NCBI RefSeq assembly: GCF_002150005.2 | Contig: NZ_MSPP01000006.1 | Location: forward strand, 1-64,000 | Direction: 5' to 3' | Origin: Marivivens niveibacter | GTDB taxonomy: Bacteria > Pseudomonadota > Alphaproteobacteria > Rhodobacterales > Rhodobacteraceae | DNA: 64,000 nucleotides | In this document: piece by piece, positions 29,850-39,514 of the stretch | How positions within the stretch are numbered: the stretch's first letter is position 1 | Layout: each line of letters opens with the position of its first letter | Position numbers and translations under genes: made by a program | Notes under the pieces: model-generated | The model's database searches: none | Seen by the model: only the letters and a program-made list of their open reading frames with translations | Told to the model about the DNA's origin: nothing

Positions 29850-30325
29850 GAACTACACACTTTAGCCAGAATAGGGTCTGTTTCAGCTAGTTCGACAGGG
29901 TCTTCATACCCGCCGTTGACTAACGCCCGCGCGATCGAATTGTTCGCGCAATCTAACTGAATGGCGACCTCTTCGGGTGTTTGCCAACGCATGCGGCGGT
30001 GAATTGTGGTTTCGCGCAAATCACCGTTAATCTGGATCGGCCCGACTGCTAGAAGGCCCTCGGTAAAGGGCCAAATATAAGTCCACGGTTTATAAAATGC
30101 CTGAACTTCGACTGTATCGATCACGGTACTGCCCGCCGGCAATTTTGCGCGGGACGTGTCATACCAGCTGTATTCGATAGCTATGCTGGTCAGTAACATC
30201 CCCACCCCCGCAGCAGCGGGTATTGTCCATTTTGGCAACCGCCCCTTCAGTATTTTTTGCAGGCCAATAAAAATACCGGCCATCGCACCGCCCGCAACAA
30301 TTACGGCCATAAATTCCATTAACAT
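29846..30325 (-). CDS. Small membrane protein of the acetate module, unknown function
   Basis: The 159-residue product from the ATG at 30325 has two hydrophobic helices (about residues 2-20 and 34-50) and a soluble tail with YKPWTYIWPF, GDLRETTIHRRMRWQTPEEV and QLDCANNSI. A longer open frame upstream is arginine-rich and not credible. It lies 13 bases after the DUF294 gene and overlaps the response regulator by four bases. I do not recognise the family. The gene order suggests that it belongs to the sensory or regulatory part of the acetate module. Confidence 0.65.
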   Translation of the reverse strand: MLMEFMAVIVAGGAMAGIFIGLQKILKGRLPKWTIPAAAGVGMLLTSIAIEYSWYDTSRAKLPAGSTVIDTVEVQAFYKPWTYIWPFTEGLLAVGPIQINGDLRETTIHRRMRWQTPEEVAIQLDCANNSIARALVNGGYEDPVELAETDPILAKVCSS

Positions 30326-30338
30326 CCCAATATCCCCC

Positions 30339-32153
30339 CTATCGCGCAGCCGATGATGACGACAGCGCGCTTTGCATTGTGCGCACGATGACAAAAGCAT
30401 CGCGCAAGTGTGACCGTTCAAACGCAGGCAGGCTAGACGGAACCAAATAGTTATCAGGTTTCGACCCCGATCTGACCTGTGCTGCCTGATGTTCCAATCG
30501 AACAGTCGCGATCGTGTCATACGCCGCCAGCAGATCCGCGCCGCCAGTGTCGGATATCGTGCCAGCCTCTATCGCGGCATCGATCCGTGCGCGCGTGTTC
30601 ACCGCATCGATTTGCCCGCGCAACGCATAGACGCGACCCAGATCGACGATTGGCACGACGCCATTATGTTTCATATCCAAACTGTTGCGATGTTCGCCCG
30701 ATTTGATCGTGGCAAATCCGCGAAACAACGATAGTGGCGGCGTGTGTTTCAACGCATTCCCGATCATGTGCGCAACAAAGATCGAATTTTTCGCCGCCAT
30801 CTCGGCAACGCCATCGCGCATCGATGTGAACAGGCGTTCGTCACCCGCAATGGGCCGTAGATCAAACATGACTGACGCTAGCATCTGCGCTGTATCGTCT
30901 GGCGTATTGATCCATTTTGCAAAATATCCTTGCCAGACAGACACGCGTTGCCGCCACCGATCTGCCGTAGCCATCATATCACCTGGGCAATACACATAGC
31001 CGCAGTGGTTCAACCCGTCGCAGACAAAATGCGCAAGCTGTTCAAAATACCGCATGTCATCGTCGGTCGCGCTGTCGTGGATAATCAAACAATTGTCCTG
31101 ATCCGACACGCCTGTTTGTTCGCCTCGCCCTTGGCTACCGCACGCAGCCCAACAAAAGGCAACCGGCGCGGACCCCAATTTATGTTCAGCCATTTTAATC
31201 AGGCGCTGGGTCACGATATCGGCGACATCGGTGACTTTGCGCGTAACAACATCATGAGCCAAATGGTTGCCCACCAATTGCATCAAAAATTCCGGCAACC
31301 GTGCTGTCACCGCTGACATTTCCTGAACCGACGTGGCACGCCCCAAATCAGCAATCATTTGCGCCTGCGATGTTGCCATAAACCGCGTCAGATCGGTTTG
31401 TGTAATCATCCCTTTGAAATGGCCATTTTCGACCACCGGCAAGTGTCCGATTTTATGATCGATCATTTTGTGCATCACGTCGGACCCCAACGCAGATGGC
31501 GCCAGAGAAATGGGATTTTTCGTCATAACTTCGGAAATCGGTTTGTTAGGGTCCAATCCGTCAGCGACGACTTTGCCGTTCATGTCTCGGACGGTTACCA
31601 ACCCGACCAGCAAACCCCGATCGACAATGCCCAAAGAAGAAATACGTTCGTCACGCATGATGCGCGCAGCTTCACGGATAGAGGTGTCGGGGCTACAAGT
31701 CACCGGTTCGTGCCCCAGCATTTCTGACACTTGCAGCGTCATTAACCCGTCTTGGCTTAACCCTCGGGTACCGCCACGGGAAAAATAGCGGTTAAAGGTA
31801 GGGAAATCCTGGACCGCTTTTAAGAAAGGCTCTGCTGGGAACAGATACAAAACAACATCTGTGGCCGCTTTTGCGGTCGTCGCGGCATTCCCATCGCGTA
31901 ACAAGCCACGTTCGCCGAAATGGTTACGTGATCCCAAAATCGAAACCAAAGCGCCTGATCTATCGGTCACTTCGACTGTACCGCTTTGGATCAGCCAAAC
32001 ACCGTCCAATTTTTGGCCAAACTGATAGACTTCGATGCCTGCCGGAACATCGCACCGAACCAAAGTCTGCATTACCGCATTCCGCGCGTCGGAATCCAAT
32101 CCGTCATAGGGGTGCGTTGTGGCCAGAAATTTTTGAATGTCACTGCTATCCAA
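30339..32153 (-). CDS. cNMP-binding/CBS/DUF294 putative nucleotidyltransferase
   Basis: The 604-residue protein has a cyclic-nucleotide-binding domain (about 10-130; FGQKLDGVWLIQSGTVEVTD), a pair of CBS domains (about 145-270), a DUF294 nucleotidyltransferase domain related to GlnD (SAPVAFCWAACGSQGRGEQT then SDQDNCLIIHD, the G-S and DxD motifs), and a DUF294 C-terminal helical domain. The family is thought to transfer a nucleotide to a partner protein in response to adenine or cyclic nucleotides. It sits behind the acetate symporter and in front of the response regulator, a recurring proteobacterial order. The target is unknown. Confidence 0.9.
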   Translation of the reverse strand: MDSSDIQKFLATTHPYDGLDSDARNAVMQTLVRCDVPAGIEVYQFGQKLDGVWLIQSGTVEVTDRSGALVSILGSRNHFGERGLLRDGNAATTAKAATDVVLYLFPAEPFLKAVQDFPTFNRYFSRGGTRGLSQDGLMTLQVSEMLGHEPVTCSPDTSIREAARIMRDERISSLGIVDRGLLVGLVTVRDMNGKVVADGLDPNKPISEVMTKNPISLAPSALGSDVMHKMIDHKIGHLPVVENGHFKGMITQTDLTRFMATSQAQMIADLGRATSVQEMSAVTARLPEFLMQLVGNHLAHDVVTRKVTDVADIVTQRLIKMAEHKLGSAPVAFCWAACGSQGRGEQTGVSDQDNCLIIHDSATDDDMRYFEQLAHFVCDGLNHCGYVYCPGDMMATADRWRQRVSVWQGYFAKWINTPDDTAQMLASVMFDLRPIAGDERLFTSMRDGVAEMAAKNSIFVAHMIGNALKHTPPLSLFRGFATIKSGEHRNSLDMKHNGVVPIVDLGRVYALRGQIDAVNTRARIDAAIEAGTISDTGGADLLAAYDTIATVRLEHQAAQVRSGSKPDNYLVPSSLPAFERSHLRDAFVIVRTMQSALSSSSAAR

Positions 32154-32172
32154 TGGTCGATCCCCGATGTGA

Positions 32173-32203
32173 AAAGGGCGCGAGCCAAAAACCCGCGCCC
32201 TTT
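32173..32203 (-). terminator. Rho-independent terminator or attenuator between symporter and DUF294 genes
   Basis: A 10-bp perfect stem (AAAGGGCGCG at 32173-32182 with CGCGCCCTTT at 32194-32203) with an 11-base loop. Read on the minus strand it ends in a short T-run. It lies between the symporter stop and the DUF294 start, so the downstream regulatory genes would get less transcript than the symporter. Confidence 0.75.
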
Positions 32204-32246
32204 AATTACATCTCACATTGGCGGTGAGATATGACCGAGGTCAAGA

Positions 32247-34004
32247 TCAGTGATCAACCGCAGCGCCTGCACCACGTGGGATGCGGATGCTTTCGACCAG
32301 ATCTTGGATCTCTGCTGGTGGCTCGTCAGTCGCGTTCGATACAACAAATGCTACGATGAAGTTGATCAGAGCACCAACTGCGCCGAACGAAGTCGATTTG
32401 ATCGACAGCAGCAGTGGGTCAGCATCGGTGAACGAGTTGGTACCAGCGATGAAGAACCAGCCTTTGTGCAAGAAGATGTAAAGCAAAGTCACACCCAGAC
32501 CTGCCAGCATACCAGCCACAGCGCCCTTGTTGTTGATACGCTTCGAGAAGATGCCCATCATTAGTGCAGGGAAGATCGACGAAGCTGCCAGACCGAATGC
32601 CAAAGCAACGGTTTGCGCTGCGAAACCTGGAGGGTTCGCACCCAGATAGGTTGCGACAACGATTGCAACAGCCATCGCGATACGAGCAGCCAGAAGTTCG
32701 CCTTTTTCGCTGATCGACGGATTGATCTGCGATTTGATCAAGTCGTGCGAAACAGCCGAAGCGATTGCCATCAGTAGACCCGCAGCTGTCGAAAGCGCAG
32801 CAGCCAGACCACCTGCAGCGACCAGAGCGATAACCCAACCAGGCAGGTTCGCAATTTCTGGGTTGGCCAGAACCATGATGTCGCGGTTCACGGTCAGCTC
32901 GTTCGAGTCACCAGCGCGATATTCGATGGTGCCGTCGCCGTTTTTATCTTCGAAACCCAGCAGACCAGTTTGTTCCCAGTTACGGACCCAAGCCAGATCT
33001 TCGTTGGTTTCGATTTCTTCAACGGAAACTGCTGCTTCGTTGATGCCGTTTGGCCAGAAGGTATCGATCAGGTTCAGACGCGCCATTGCACCAACAGCCG
33101 GAGCCGTCAGATACAGCAGAGCGATGAACACCAGTGCCCAACCTGCCGACGAACGTGCGTCTTTAACGGTAGGAACCGTAAAGAAACGTACAATGACGTG
33201 TGGCAGACCTGCGGTACCGATCATTAGCGATACGGTGAACAGGAACATGTTCAGCGTGGTGTCAGATTGTTCCAGATAGGACGCAAAGCCCAGATCGGTC
33301 ACCAAACCTTCCAAGGTTTGCAGCAAAGGTGCACCAGCAGGAACACCAGCGATGTCCGTTGCGGTCGACGAGAACAGACCGATCGCTGGGATTGGGTTAC
33401 CAGTCAGCTGCAACGCAATAAAGATCGCTGGGATAGTGTATGCGATAATCAGCACAACGTACTGGGCAACCTGCGTGTAGGTGATGCCCTTCATGCCGCC
33501 GATAACAGCGTAGAAGAAAACAATCGCAGCACCGATCAACAGACCAGTCAGGTTATCAACTTCCAAGAAACGCGAGAACGCAACGCCAACGCCGGTCATC
33601 TGACCGATAACGTAGGTGATCGACGCAACGATCAGACAGATAACTGCCACGGTACGTGCGGTTTGGCTGTAGAAACGGTCGCCAACGAATTCAGGTACAG
33701 TGAATTTGCCGAATTTGCGCAGATACGGTGCCAACAGCATTGCCAGCAGAACGTAACCACCGGTCCAGCCCATCAGGTAAGCCGAAGTGTTGTAGCCACC
33801 AAATGCGATGATACCAGCCATCGAAATGAACGATGCCGCCGACATCCAGTCAGCGCCAGTTGCCATGCCGTTGACGACAGGGTGAACGCCGCGACCCGCA
33901 GCGTAGAATTCAGATGTGGAACCCGCGCGGGCCCAGATCGCGATGCCGATGTAGAGCGCAAAGGTAGCACCCACAACCAGCAGGTTGAGCGTAAATTGAT
34001 CCAT
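32247..34004 (-). CDS. actP: Sodium:solute symporter, ActP-like acetate permease (VC_2705 type)
   Basis: The 585-residue protein has about 13 membrane helices. It shows the SSS-family start FYAAGRGVHPVVNGMATGADWMSAASF, the GGMKGITYTQVAQY block and ALSTAAGLLMAIASAVSHDL. The family imports acetate or other short-chain monocarboxylates with sodium. A soluble loop of about 60 acidic residues (330-390) is a feature of the VC_2705 subgroup. It is preceded by its DUF4212 partner (11-base gap) and acs, which fits acetate uptake. Confidence 0.93.
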   Translation of the reverse strand: MDQFTLNLLVVGATFALYIGIAIWARAGSTSEFYAAGRGVHPVVNGMATGADWMSAASFISMAGIIAFGGYNTSAYLMGWTGGYVLLAMLLAPYLRKFGKFTVPEFVGDRFYSQTARTVAVICLIVASITYVIGQMTGVGVAFSRFLEVDNLTGLLIGAAIVFFYAVIGGMKGITYTQVAQYVVLIIAYTIPAIFIALQLTGNPIPAIGLFSSTATDIAGVPAGAPLLQTLEGLVTDLGFASYLEQSDTTLNMFLFTVSLMIGTAGLPHVIVRFFTVPTVKDARSSAGWALVFIALLYLTAPAVGAMARLNLIDTFWPNGINEAAVSVEEIETNEDLAWVRNWEQTGLLGFEDKNGDGTIEYRAGDSNELTVNRDIMVLANPEIANLPGWVIALVAAGGLAAALSTAAGLLMAIASAVSHDLIKSQINPSISEKGELLAARIAMAVAIVVATYLGANPPGFAAQTVALAFGLAASSIFPALMMGIFSKRINNKGAVAGMLAGLGVTLLYIFLHKGWFFIAGTNSFTDADPLLLSIKSTSFGAVGALINFIVAFVVSNATDEPPAEIQDLVESIRIPRGAGAAVDH

Positions 34005-34015
34005 TGTTGGTCCCC

Positions 34016-34273
34016 TTATTCGTCTACGCCATGCTCTTTATCGAGCTTGTTCATTTTTGCCGCGTAGGCAAAAATCAGAACCAAGAAGACAAGGATCGAA
34101 CCTTGCTGTGCGAACCAGAAACCTAGGTCCGTACCACCAACATTAATGCTCGCCAGCAATGGGCGTAGCAGAATGCCAAAGCCAAACGAACAAATAAACC
34201 AAATCACAAGGCTGATGCCGATGATCCGTTTGTTCGCGGCCCAGTAAGCGTTGTTATCGCTTTGATTAGCCAT
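34016..34273 (-). CDS. DUF4212 small symporter subunit
   Basis: An 85-residue protein with two membrane helices and the family sequence AYWAANKRIIGISLVIWFI, FGFGILL and FWFAQQGSI. DUF4212 proteins are regularly encoded directly upstream of VC_2705-type symporters and are thought to be their small subunit, comparable to YjcH with ActP. A ribosome site (GGAGG) precedes the ATG. Confidence 0.93.
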   Translation of the reverse strand: MANQSDNNAYWAANKRIIGISLVIWFICSFGFGILLRPLLASINVGGTDLGFWFAQQGSILVFLVLIFAYAAKMNKLDKEHGVDE

Positions 34274-34417
34274 GAGACTTCCTCCATTTTACCCCTCCTA
34301 CGGCTCCTCAACCGAAGGAAATGATAGACAGCCCAAAACAACGGCCTGTCCCCCTTCCCCAGTTTGGGGACTGGCCGCGTTGTCCGCGACCAGCAATTTT
34401 TTATGACCCCAGGCGAC
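34274..34417 (-). promoter_or_regulatory. Hairpin-rich spacer between acs and the symporter genes
   Basis: Read on the minus strand the spacer contains a 9-bp stem (CTGGTCGCG with CGCGGCCAG, loop GACAA) and then a CCCC/GGGG hairpin. Neither has a good T-run. It may be a weak terminator or an RNA-processing site setting the ratio of acs to symporter messages. No gene is seen. Confidence 0.4.
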
Positions 34418-36370
34418 TTATGCCTGGTTATGTGCCGAGTTCTTGATCAGGTCATCGACCACGGAAGGATCAGCCAAGGTCGAAGTGTCACCCAAGCTGC
34501 CGGTGTCGTTTTCTGCAATCTTGCGCAGAATACGGCGCATAATCTTGCCCGAACGTGTTTTCGGCAGGCCAGGTGCCCACTGGATCACGTCTGGTTTGGC
34601 GATCGGACCGATTTCGGTGCGAACCCATTTTTCCAGTTCTTTCTTCAGCTCATCCGACGGCTCTTGGCCATTCATCAAAGTCACGTAGCAGTAGATGCCC
34701 TGACCTTTGATGTCGTGCGGATAACCAACAACTGCGGCTTCGGCGACGGTTGCGTGCGCGACCAATGCGCTTTCTACCTCTGCCGTGCCCATGCGGTGAC
34801 CCGATACGTTGATCACGTCATCAACGCGGCCAGTGATCCAGTAGTACCCATCGGCATCGCGGCGGCAGCCGTCACCGGTGAAATAGTACCCTTTAAAGTC
34901 GCTGAAGTAGGTCTGCATGAAACGTTCATGGTCGCCATAAACGGTACGCATCTGACCCGGCCAGCTGTCTTTGATACACAGGACGCCTTCGGCTGCGGTT
35001 TCGTCGATTTCTTTGCCGGTGACGCTGTCCAGCAGAACAGGCTGCACGCCAAAGAACGGTTTTGTTGCCGAACCCGGTTTGGTTGCCGTTGCACCCGGCA
35101 GCGGTGTCAGCATGTGACCACCGGTTTCAGTCTGCCACCAAGTGTCAACGATCGGGCATTTACCTTTGCCGACTACGTCGTTGTACCAGTTCCAAGCCTC
35201 TGGGTTGATAGGTTCCCCCACGGTGCCCAAAATGCGGACCGACGACAGGTCGTATTTTTCAACGAATTCGTTGCCCTGCCCCATCAGCGAACGGATCGCG
35301 GTTGGTGCAGTGTAGAATTGGTTCACTTTGTGTTTTTCACAAACAGCCCAGAAACGGCCTGCGTCTGGGTAAGTTGGAACGCCTTCGAACATCAGGGTCG
35401 TGCCGCCGTTCGCCAGCGGGCCGTAAACGATGTACGAATGGCCAGTGACCCAACCCACGTCAGCGGTACACCAGTAAACGTCACCTTCGTGATAATCGAA
35501 TGTGTACTGATGAGTCATCGCCGCATACAGCAGATAGCCGCCGGTCGAATGCACAACGCCCTTTGGTTTACCGGTCGAACCCGAGGTGTACAGGATGAAC
35601 AGCGGATCTTCGGCGTTCATTGGACGTGGAGGGCACTCTGGCGACGCGTGCTCCATCAGGTATTTCACGTCAACGTCACGGCCATCGATCCAAGTGGTCT
35701 GATCGCCGGTGTGTTTTACGACCAGACAGCGCACTTTGTCCGAACAATGCAGCAGCGCTGCGTCACAGTTCGATTTCAACGCTGTGCGACGGCCGCCACG
35801 TGGCGCGGTATCAGCGGTGATAACAACCTTAGCACCCGAGTCATTGATGCGGTTTGCCAGCGCGTCAGGCGAAAAGCCTGCGAAGACAATCGAATGGATC
35901 GCGCCGATACGCGCACAAGCCAGCATCGCATAGGCGGCTTCTGGGATCATCGGCAGATAAATAACGACGCGGTCACCGCGCATCACGCCCTGGCTCAGCA
36001 GAACGTTCGCCATGCGGTTCACTTTTTCGGACAGCTGATTGTACGTGATGTACTGGGCTTCGTCCTCTGGGCTATCTGGTTCGAAAATGATCGCGGTCTG
36101 TTCGCCGCGGGTCGCCAGATGGCGGTCGATGCAGTTTTCAGCAACGTTGATTACGCCGTCTTCGAACCATTTGATGTCTACAGCACCATGTTCAAAGCTG
36201 GTGTTCTTAACTTTGGTGTATGGCTTGATCCAATCCAGGCGTTTACCTGCGTCACCCCAAAACGATTCAGGGTCGTTTACCGATGCGGCATACATTTCTT
36301 CGTACTTCGCGGCATCGATATGAGCGCGGTCAACAATCTCTTGTGACGGCGGGTACAGCTTATCAGTCAT
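34418..36370 (-). CDS. acs: Acetyl-CoA synthetase (AMP-forming)
   Basis: The 650-residue enzyme makes acetyl-CoA from acetate, ATP and CoA. The P-loop [11 protein letters not shown], the adenylate motif [11 protein letters not shown], the [20 protein letters not shown] hinge and the acetylatable lysine in [14 protein letters not shown] near the C-terminus (the Pat/CobB regulation site) are all present. The start at 36370 has GGAGG six bases upstream; an in-frame extension upstream is not credible. It heads the acetate module and is divergent from a GntR regulator. Confidence 0.97.
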   Translation of the reverse strand: MTDKLYPPSQEIVDRAHIDAAKYEEMYAASVNDPESFWGDAGKRLDWIKPYTKVKNTSFEHGAVDIKWFEDGVINVAENCIDRHLATRGEQTAIIFEPDSPEDEAQYITYNQLSEKVNRMANVLLSQGVMRGDRVVIYLPMIPEAAYAMLACARIGAIHSIVFAGFSPDALANRINDSGAKVVITADTAPRGGRRTALKSNCDAALLHCSDKVRCLVVKHTGDQTTWIDGRDVDVKYLMEHASPECPPRPMNAEDPLFILYTSGSTGKPKGVVHSTGGYLLYAAMTHQYTFDYHEGDVYWCTADVGWVTGHSYIVYGPLANGGTTLMFEGVPTYPDAGRFWAVCEKHKVNQFYTAPTAIRSLMGQGNEFVEKYDLSSVRILGTVGEPINPEAWNWYNDVVGKGKCPIVDTWWQTETGGHMLTPLPGATATKPGSATKPFFGVQPVLLDSVTGKEIDETAAEGVLCIKDSWPGQMRTVYGDHERFMQTYFSDFKGYYFTGDGCRRDADGYYWITGRVDDVINVSGHRMGTAEVESALVAHATVAEAAVVGYPHDIKGQGIYCYVTLMNGQEPSDELKKELEKWVRTEIGPIAKPDVIQWAPGLPKTRSGKIMRRILRKIAENDTGSLGDTSTLADPSVVDDLIKNSAHNQA

Positions 36371-36660
36371 GACGTCCTCCCAAACTCTATTTTCTGCACA
36401 AGGCCGACTCCCATTAGCCCTGATCGTTACCAAACGATATACAACAAAGGTCTGTCAAAGGTCGCCTAACTGACGGCGCTAACAACGTTTTTTTGTAAAA
36501 TCCTTTACTTTTTGAATTGAAAATCTGTAAACGGCTTTTCAATTTGAAAAAATTTCCGTGGTTTTTCTGATACTTGGCAAATTCGATCCGAACCCTTTGA
36601 CTTAACCGCACGGTCAGTCGATATACTGCGGTGCAACGAACGAACGGGACAAAATCCACC
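36371..36660. promoter_or_regulatory. Regulatory region between acs and the GntR gene
   Basis: A 290-base AT-rich stretch with no gene. It holds a 9-bp inverted repeat (AATTGAAAA at 36515-36523 and TTTTCAATT at 36536-36544), a GTAAA/TTTAC dyad near 36495-36509, and a promoter-like pair on the plus strand (TTGACT 36597-36602, TATACT 36622-36627, 19-base spacer). The dyads are candidate operators for acs or for autoregulation of the GntR gene. Confidence 0.45.
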
Positions 36661-37335
36661 GTGGCATATGAACGCAACCTAGACGGGTACAAAACGGCCA
36701 TCGAAGGCGTCTATGCCGATTTGCGCGACTCATTGCTACGCGGTGAGATCGCACCAGCGTCCCGTTTGCGGGTCGAAGAGTTGCGCACACGATATGATGT
36801 AGGCGCTTCAACCGTCCGCGAAGCGCTATCCCGCCTTATGGCTGAAAACCTTGTAACCTCCGAAGGACAACGCGGATTTCGGGCGGCTCATGTTTCGCTG
36901 ACCGATTTCCGGGAATTGGTCGACACCCGTTGTATGATCGAAGAACAAGCTCTGCGTCAGTCGATCATCAAAGGCGACGATCAATGGGAGGCCGATCTTG
37001 TTGCAGCCCATCACCGTCTAGCACGTATTGAAGCGGCTGTTCCCGCTGAACGCGCGCTCCATTGGGAACAAGCGAACCGCGATTTTCACGACGCGACCGT
37101 TTCGGCCCACGGAAACCGCTGGCTGGGCGCGATGCGCGATCTGCACCAGACCCATTGGGTTCGGTATATGACGATCGCAGCACCTTGGCGCCGAATGCCG
37201 ATAGATAGCCGCGCCGATCATCAGGCTATTTTTGACGCATTGATGGATCGAAACAGCGAATTGGTTGCTGCGTTGATTAATCGCCATTTCCGCAAACACG
37301 CGAGCGCGGTCGAAGCTGGCCTGACCCGCAAATAA
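36661..37335 (+). CDS. GntR-family regulator (FadR/FCD subgroup)
   Basis: The product has 224 residues if the GTG at 36661 is used; a GTG at 36631 is an alternative, but it would sit at the expected transcription start of the promoter-like pair upstream. An N-terminal winged helix (DSLLRGEIAPASRLRVEELRTRYDVGASTVREALSRL) precedes a helical FCD effector domain whose metal-binding histidines can be placed in NRDFHDATVSAH, RADHQAIFDAL and INRHFRKHA. Such proteins answer to small carboxylates. It is divergent from acs and may control it. Confidence 0.87.
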   Translation: MAYERNLDGYKTAIEGVYADLRDSLLRGEIAPASRLRVEELRTRYDVGASTVREALSRLMAENLVTSEGQRGFRAAHVSLTDFRELVDTRCMIEEQALRQSIIKGDDQWEADLVAAHHRLARIEAAVPAERALHWEQANRDFHDATVSAHGNRWLGAMRDLHQTHWVRYMTIAAPWRRMPIDSRADHQAIFDALMDRNSELVAALINRHFRKHASAVEAGLTRK

Positions 37336-37535
37336 CTGTCCGACAGGATAGAACCTACAGTCTTCTGCACAGCTAGTAACAACTACGGCCATTGGTCATC
37401 TTAAAGCTGTGGGTAGATTCTGCAGAGGTCCAAACACGTTTCGGAAACCTTTTCGAAATTTCTGCGTAATACCTTTTAGTAGCGCGGTCCTAGGCCGCAA
37501 AGAACGCAAGGTAAGCTGAAGCACGTAGGAAAGCC
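37336..37535. other. Intergenic region, nothing recognised
   Basis: About 200 bases between the GntR gene and a small open frame. No gene or clear signal other than short AT-rich stretches was seen. Confidence 0.5.
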
Positions 37536-37775
37536 ATGACGCTCGGTAAATACTCTTTCGAAATCGATCCGGCGACCGAGGACGAAGTCTGTCTGAAAAT
37601 CATTTCTGCTTGTGGCGGCACCACTACTGCCGAAGAACTAGCCCGTATGCTCAGCAACTCTGGTTGGACACGTGATCGCGCCCACAGAAAATTAAAAGTA
37701 CTGGCTATGCGCGGCAAGCTTGCCCGTGTCGAAGACGTAGACGGCGGCAAAATCAGCTACGAAATCGCCCATTAA
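37536..37775 (+). CDS. Small helical protein, unknown function
   Basis: A 79-residue product with AGGA just upstream of the ATG. It reads MTLGKYSFEIDPATEDEV and then a helix-turn-helix-like TTTAEELARMLSNSGWTRDRAHRKLKVLAMRGKLARVED, which resembles a small winged helix with a terminal beta-strand pair (GGKISYEIAH). It could be a DNA-binding regulator. It lies in front of and facing the aldehyde dehydrogenase gene. I do not recognise a named family. Confidence 0.55.
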   Translation: MTLGKYSFEIDPATEDEVCLKIISACGGTTTAEELARMLSNSGWTRDRAHRKLKVLAMRGKLARVEDVDGGKISYEIAH

Positions 37776-37780
37776 AGGAT

Positions 37781-37810
37781 AAACGGGCCACGAAAAACCG
37801 TGACCCGTTT
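37781..37810. terminator. Hairpin between convergent genes
   Basis: AAACGGGCCACG at 37781-37792 pairs with CGTGACCCGTTT at 37799-37810 (one bulged base), between the small protein gene and the convergent aldehyde dehydrogenase. A T-run is lacking on both sides, so termination strength is uncertain. Confidence 0.45.
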
Positions 37811-37860
37811 GAGGGGGATGCTACGGACCAAAACACGGCCCGTAGCTGGAGGATACAGTC

Positions 37861-39381
37861 CTAGAAGAAACCCAGTTTGTTCGGGTTGTACGACATCAGA
37901 ATGTTTTTGGTCTGCTGGTAGTGATCCAGCATCATTTTGTGGGTTTCGCGGCCGATACCGGACTGCTTGTAACCACCAAATGCAGCGTGTGCTGGGTATG
38001 CGTGATAGTTGTTCACCCACACACGGCCAGCTTCGATTGCGCGGCCAAAGCGATAGCAGGTGTTCGCATCACGGCTCCAGACGCCAGCGCCCAGACCATA
38101 CATGGTGTCGTTTGCGATCTGCAGGGCTTCTTCTTCGTCCTTAAAGGTCGTTACCGACACAACTGGGCCAAAGATTTCTTCCTGGAAGACGCGCATTTTG
38201 TTGTGGCCTTTCAGGATGGTCGGCTGGATGTAGAAACCATCTGCCAGATCACCGTTGAAACGTGCGGCGTCGCCGCCAACCAGAACTTCTGCGCCTTCTT
38301 CGCGACCGATGGTCAGGTACGACAGGATCTTGTCTTTTTGTTCCTGCGACGCCTGAGCACCAACCATGGTGTTCATGTCACGTGGATCGCCTTGTTTGAT
38401 CGCTTTTACGCGTTCGATACAACGTGCGATGAATTCATCGTAGATGTCTTCTTGGATCAGGGCGCGCGATGGGCAGGTGCAAACTTCGCCTTGGTTGAAC
38501 GCGAACAGAACAAAACCTTCGACTGCTTTGTCCAAGAATGCATCGTCTTCGGCCATCACGTCTTTAAAGAAGATGTTTGGCGATTTGCCACCCAGTTCCA
38601 GCGTAACAGGGATCAGGTTTTCGGTCGCAGCTTTCATGATGATGCGGCCAGTTTCGGTCGAACCGGTGAACGCGATTTTCGCGATGCGCGACGATGTTGC
38701 CAGCGGGCCGCCAACCTCTGGGCCCATGCCGTTAACGATGTTCAGAACACCAGCAGGCAGCAGGTCAGAGATGATGTCAGCCAGAACCATGATCGCAGCA
38801 GGGGTCTGTTCGGCTGGTTTCAGCACGATACAGTTACCAGCAGCCAGCGCAGGTGCCAGTTTCCATGCAGCCATCAAGATCGAGAAGTTCCAAGGAATGA
38901 TCTGGCCAACAACGCCCAGAGGCTCGTGGAAGTGGTACGCAACGGTGTCGTGATCGATTTCCGACATGTTGCCTTCTTGCGAACGCAGAACGCCAGCAAA
39001 GTAACGGAAGTGGTCAACCGACAGCGGGATGTCTGCGTTTACAGTTTCACGGATTGGTTTGCCGTTGTCCCAGGTTTCAGCGGACGCCAGGATGTGCAGG
39101 TTTTCTTCCAGACGATCTGCGATTTTCAGCAGGATGTTCGAACGTTCCGCAGCCGAGGTTTTACCCCAAGCGTCTTTTGCTGCGTGCGCTGCGTCCAATG
39201 CTGCTTCGACGTCTGCTGCGTCGGAACGTGCGATCTGGCAAACAACTTCGCCAGTGATCGGGGTGATGTTATCGAAATATTTGCCGTTTTTCGGCGCAAC
39301 AAATTTGCCACCGATAAAGTTGTCATAGCGGTCTTTGAATGGGTTGACGAAATAGTCAACGACCTGAGTCATCTCGTTCAT
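37861..39381 (-). CDS. NAD-dependent aldehyde dehydrogenase (acetaldehyde type, AldA/ExaC/AcoD-like)
   Basis: The 506-residue enzyme oxidises an aldehyde to the acid. The catalytic cysteine is in [14 protein letters not shown], the general-base glutamate in [12 protein letters not shown], and the NAD-binding GSTETGR loop is present. The sequence resembles the ExaC/AcoD group active on acetaldehyde. The start at 39381 has GAGGAGG upstream; an upstream in-frame extension is rejected. Together with acs nearby it could feed acetate from ethanol or acetoin into acetyl-CoA. The GAF-Fis regulator at 40019 is the likely activator. Confidence 0.93.
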   Translation of the reverse strand: MNEMTQVVDYFVNPFKDRYDNFIGGKFVAPKNGKYFDNITPITGEVVCQIARSDAADVEAALDAAHAAKDAWGKTSAAERSNILLKIADRLEENLHILASAETWDNGKPIRETVNADIPLSVDHFRYFAGVLRSQEGNMSEIDHDTVAYHFHEPLGVVGQIIPWNFSILMAAWKLAPALAAGNCIVLKPAEQTPAAIMVLADIISDLLPAGVLNIVNGMGPEVGGPLATSSRIAKIAFTGSTETGRIIMKAATENLIPVTLELGGKSPNIFFKDVMAEDDAFLDKAVEGFVLFAFNQGEVCTCPSRALIQEDIYDEFIARCIERVKAIKQGDPRDMNTMVGAQASQEQKDKILSYLTIGREEGAEVLVGGDAARFNGDLADGFYIQPTILKGHNKMRVFQEEIFGPVVSVTTFKDEEEALQIANDTMYGLGAGVWSRDANTCYRFGRAIEAGRVWVNNYHAYPAHAAFGGYKQSGIGRETHKMMLDHYQQTKNILMSYNPNKLGFF

Positions 39382-39514
39382 GATATTTCCTCCTCTGATC
39401 CCACGTCCTCTCGTGGGGATGAGGTCACCATGACGAACACAAACGTGCCTGTGGAGTCGGACCAAAGTCGGAGTTTTTGGATTTGTCTCAGATCTGAGAC
39501 AGTTCTAGACGCCG

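Noticed and set aside
33267-34067. Plus-strand open frame of 266 codons over the symporter gene
   Set aside because: Antisense shadow of a gene with clear membrane-transporter features.
34364-36346. Very long plus-strand open frame (660 codons) over acs
   Set aside because: It is the antisense shadow of acs. Composition is rich in His, Cys and Arg with no family motif, while the minus-strand acs has all its motifs.
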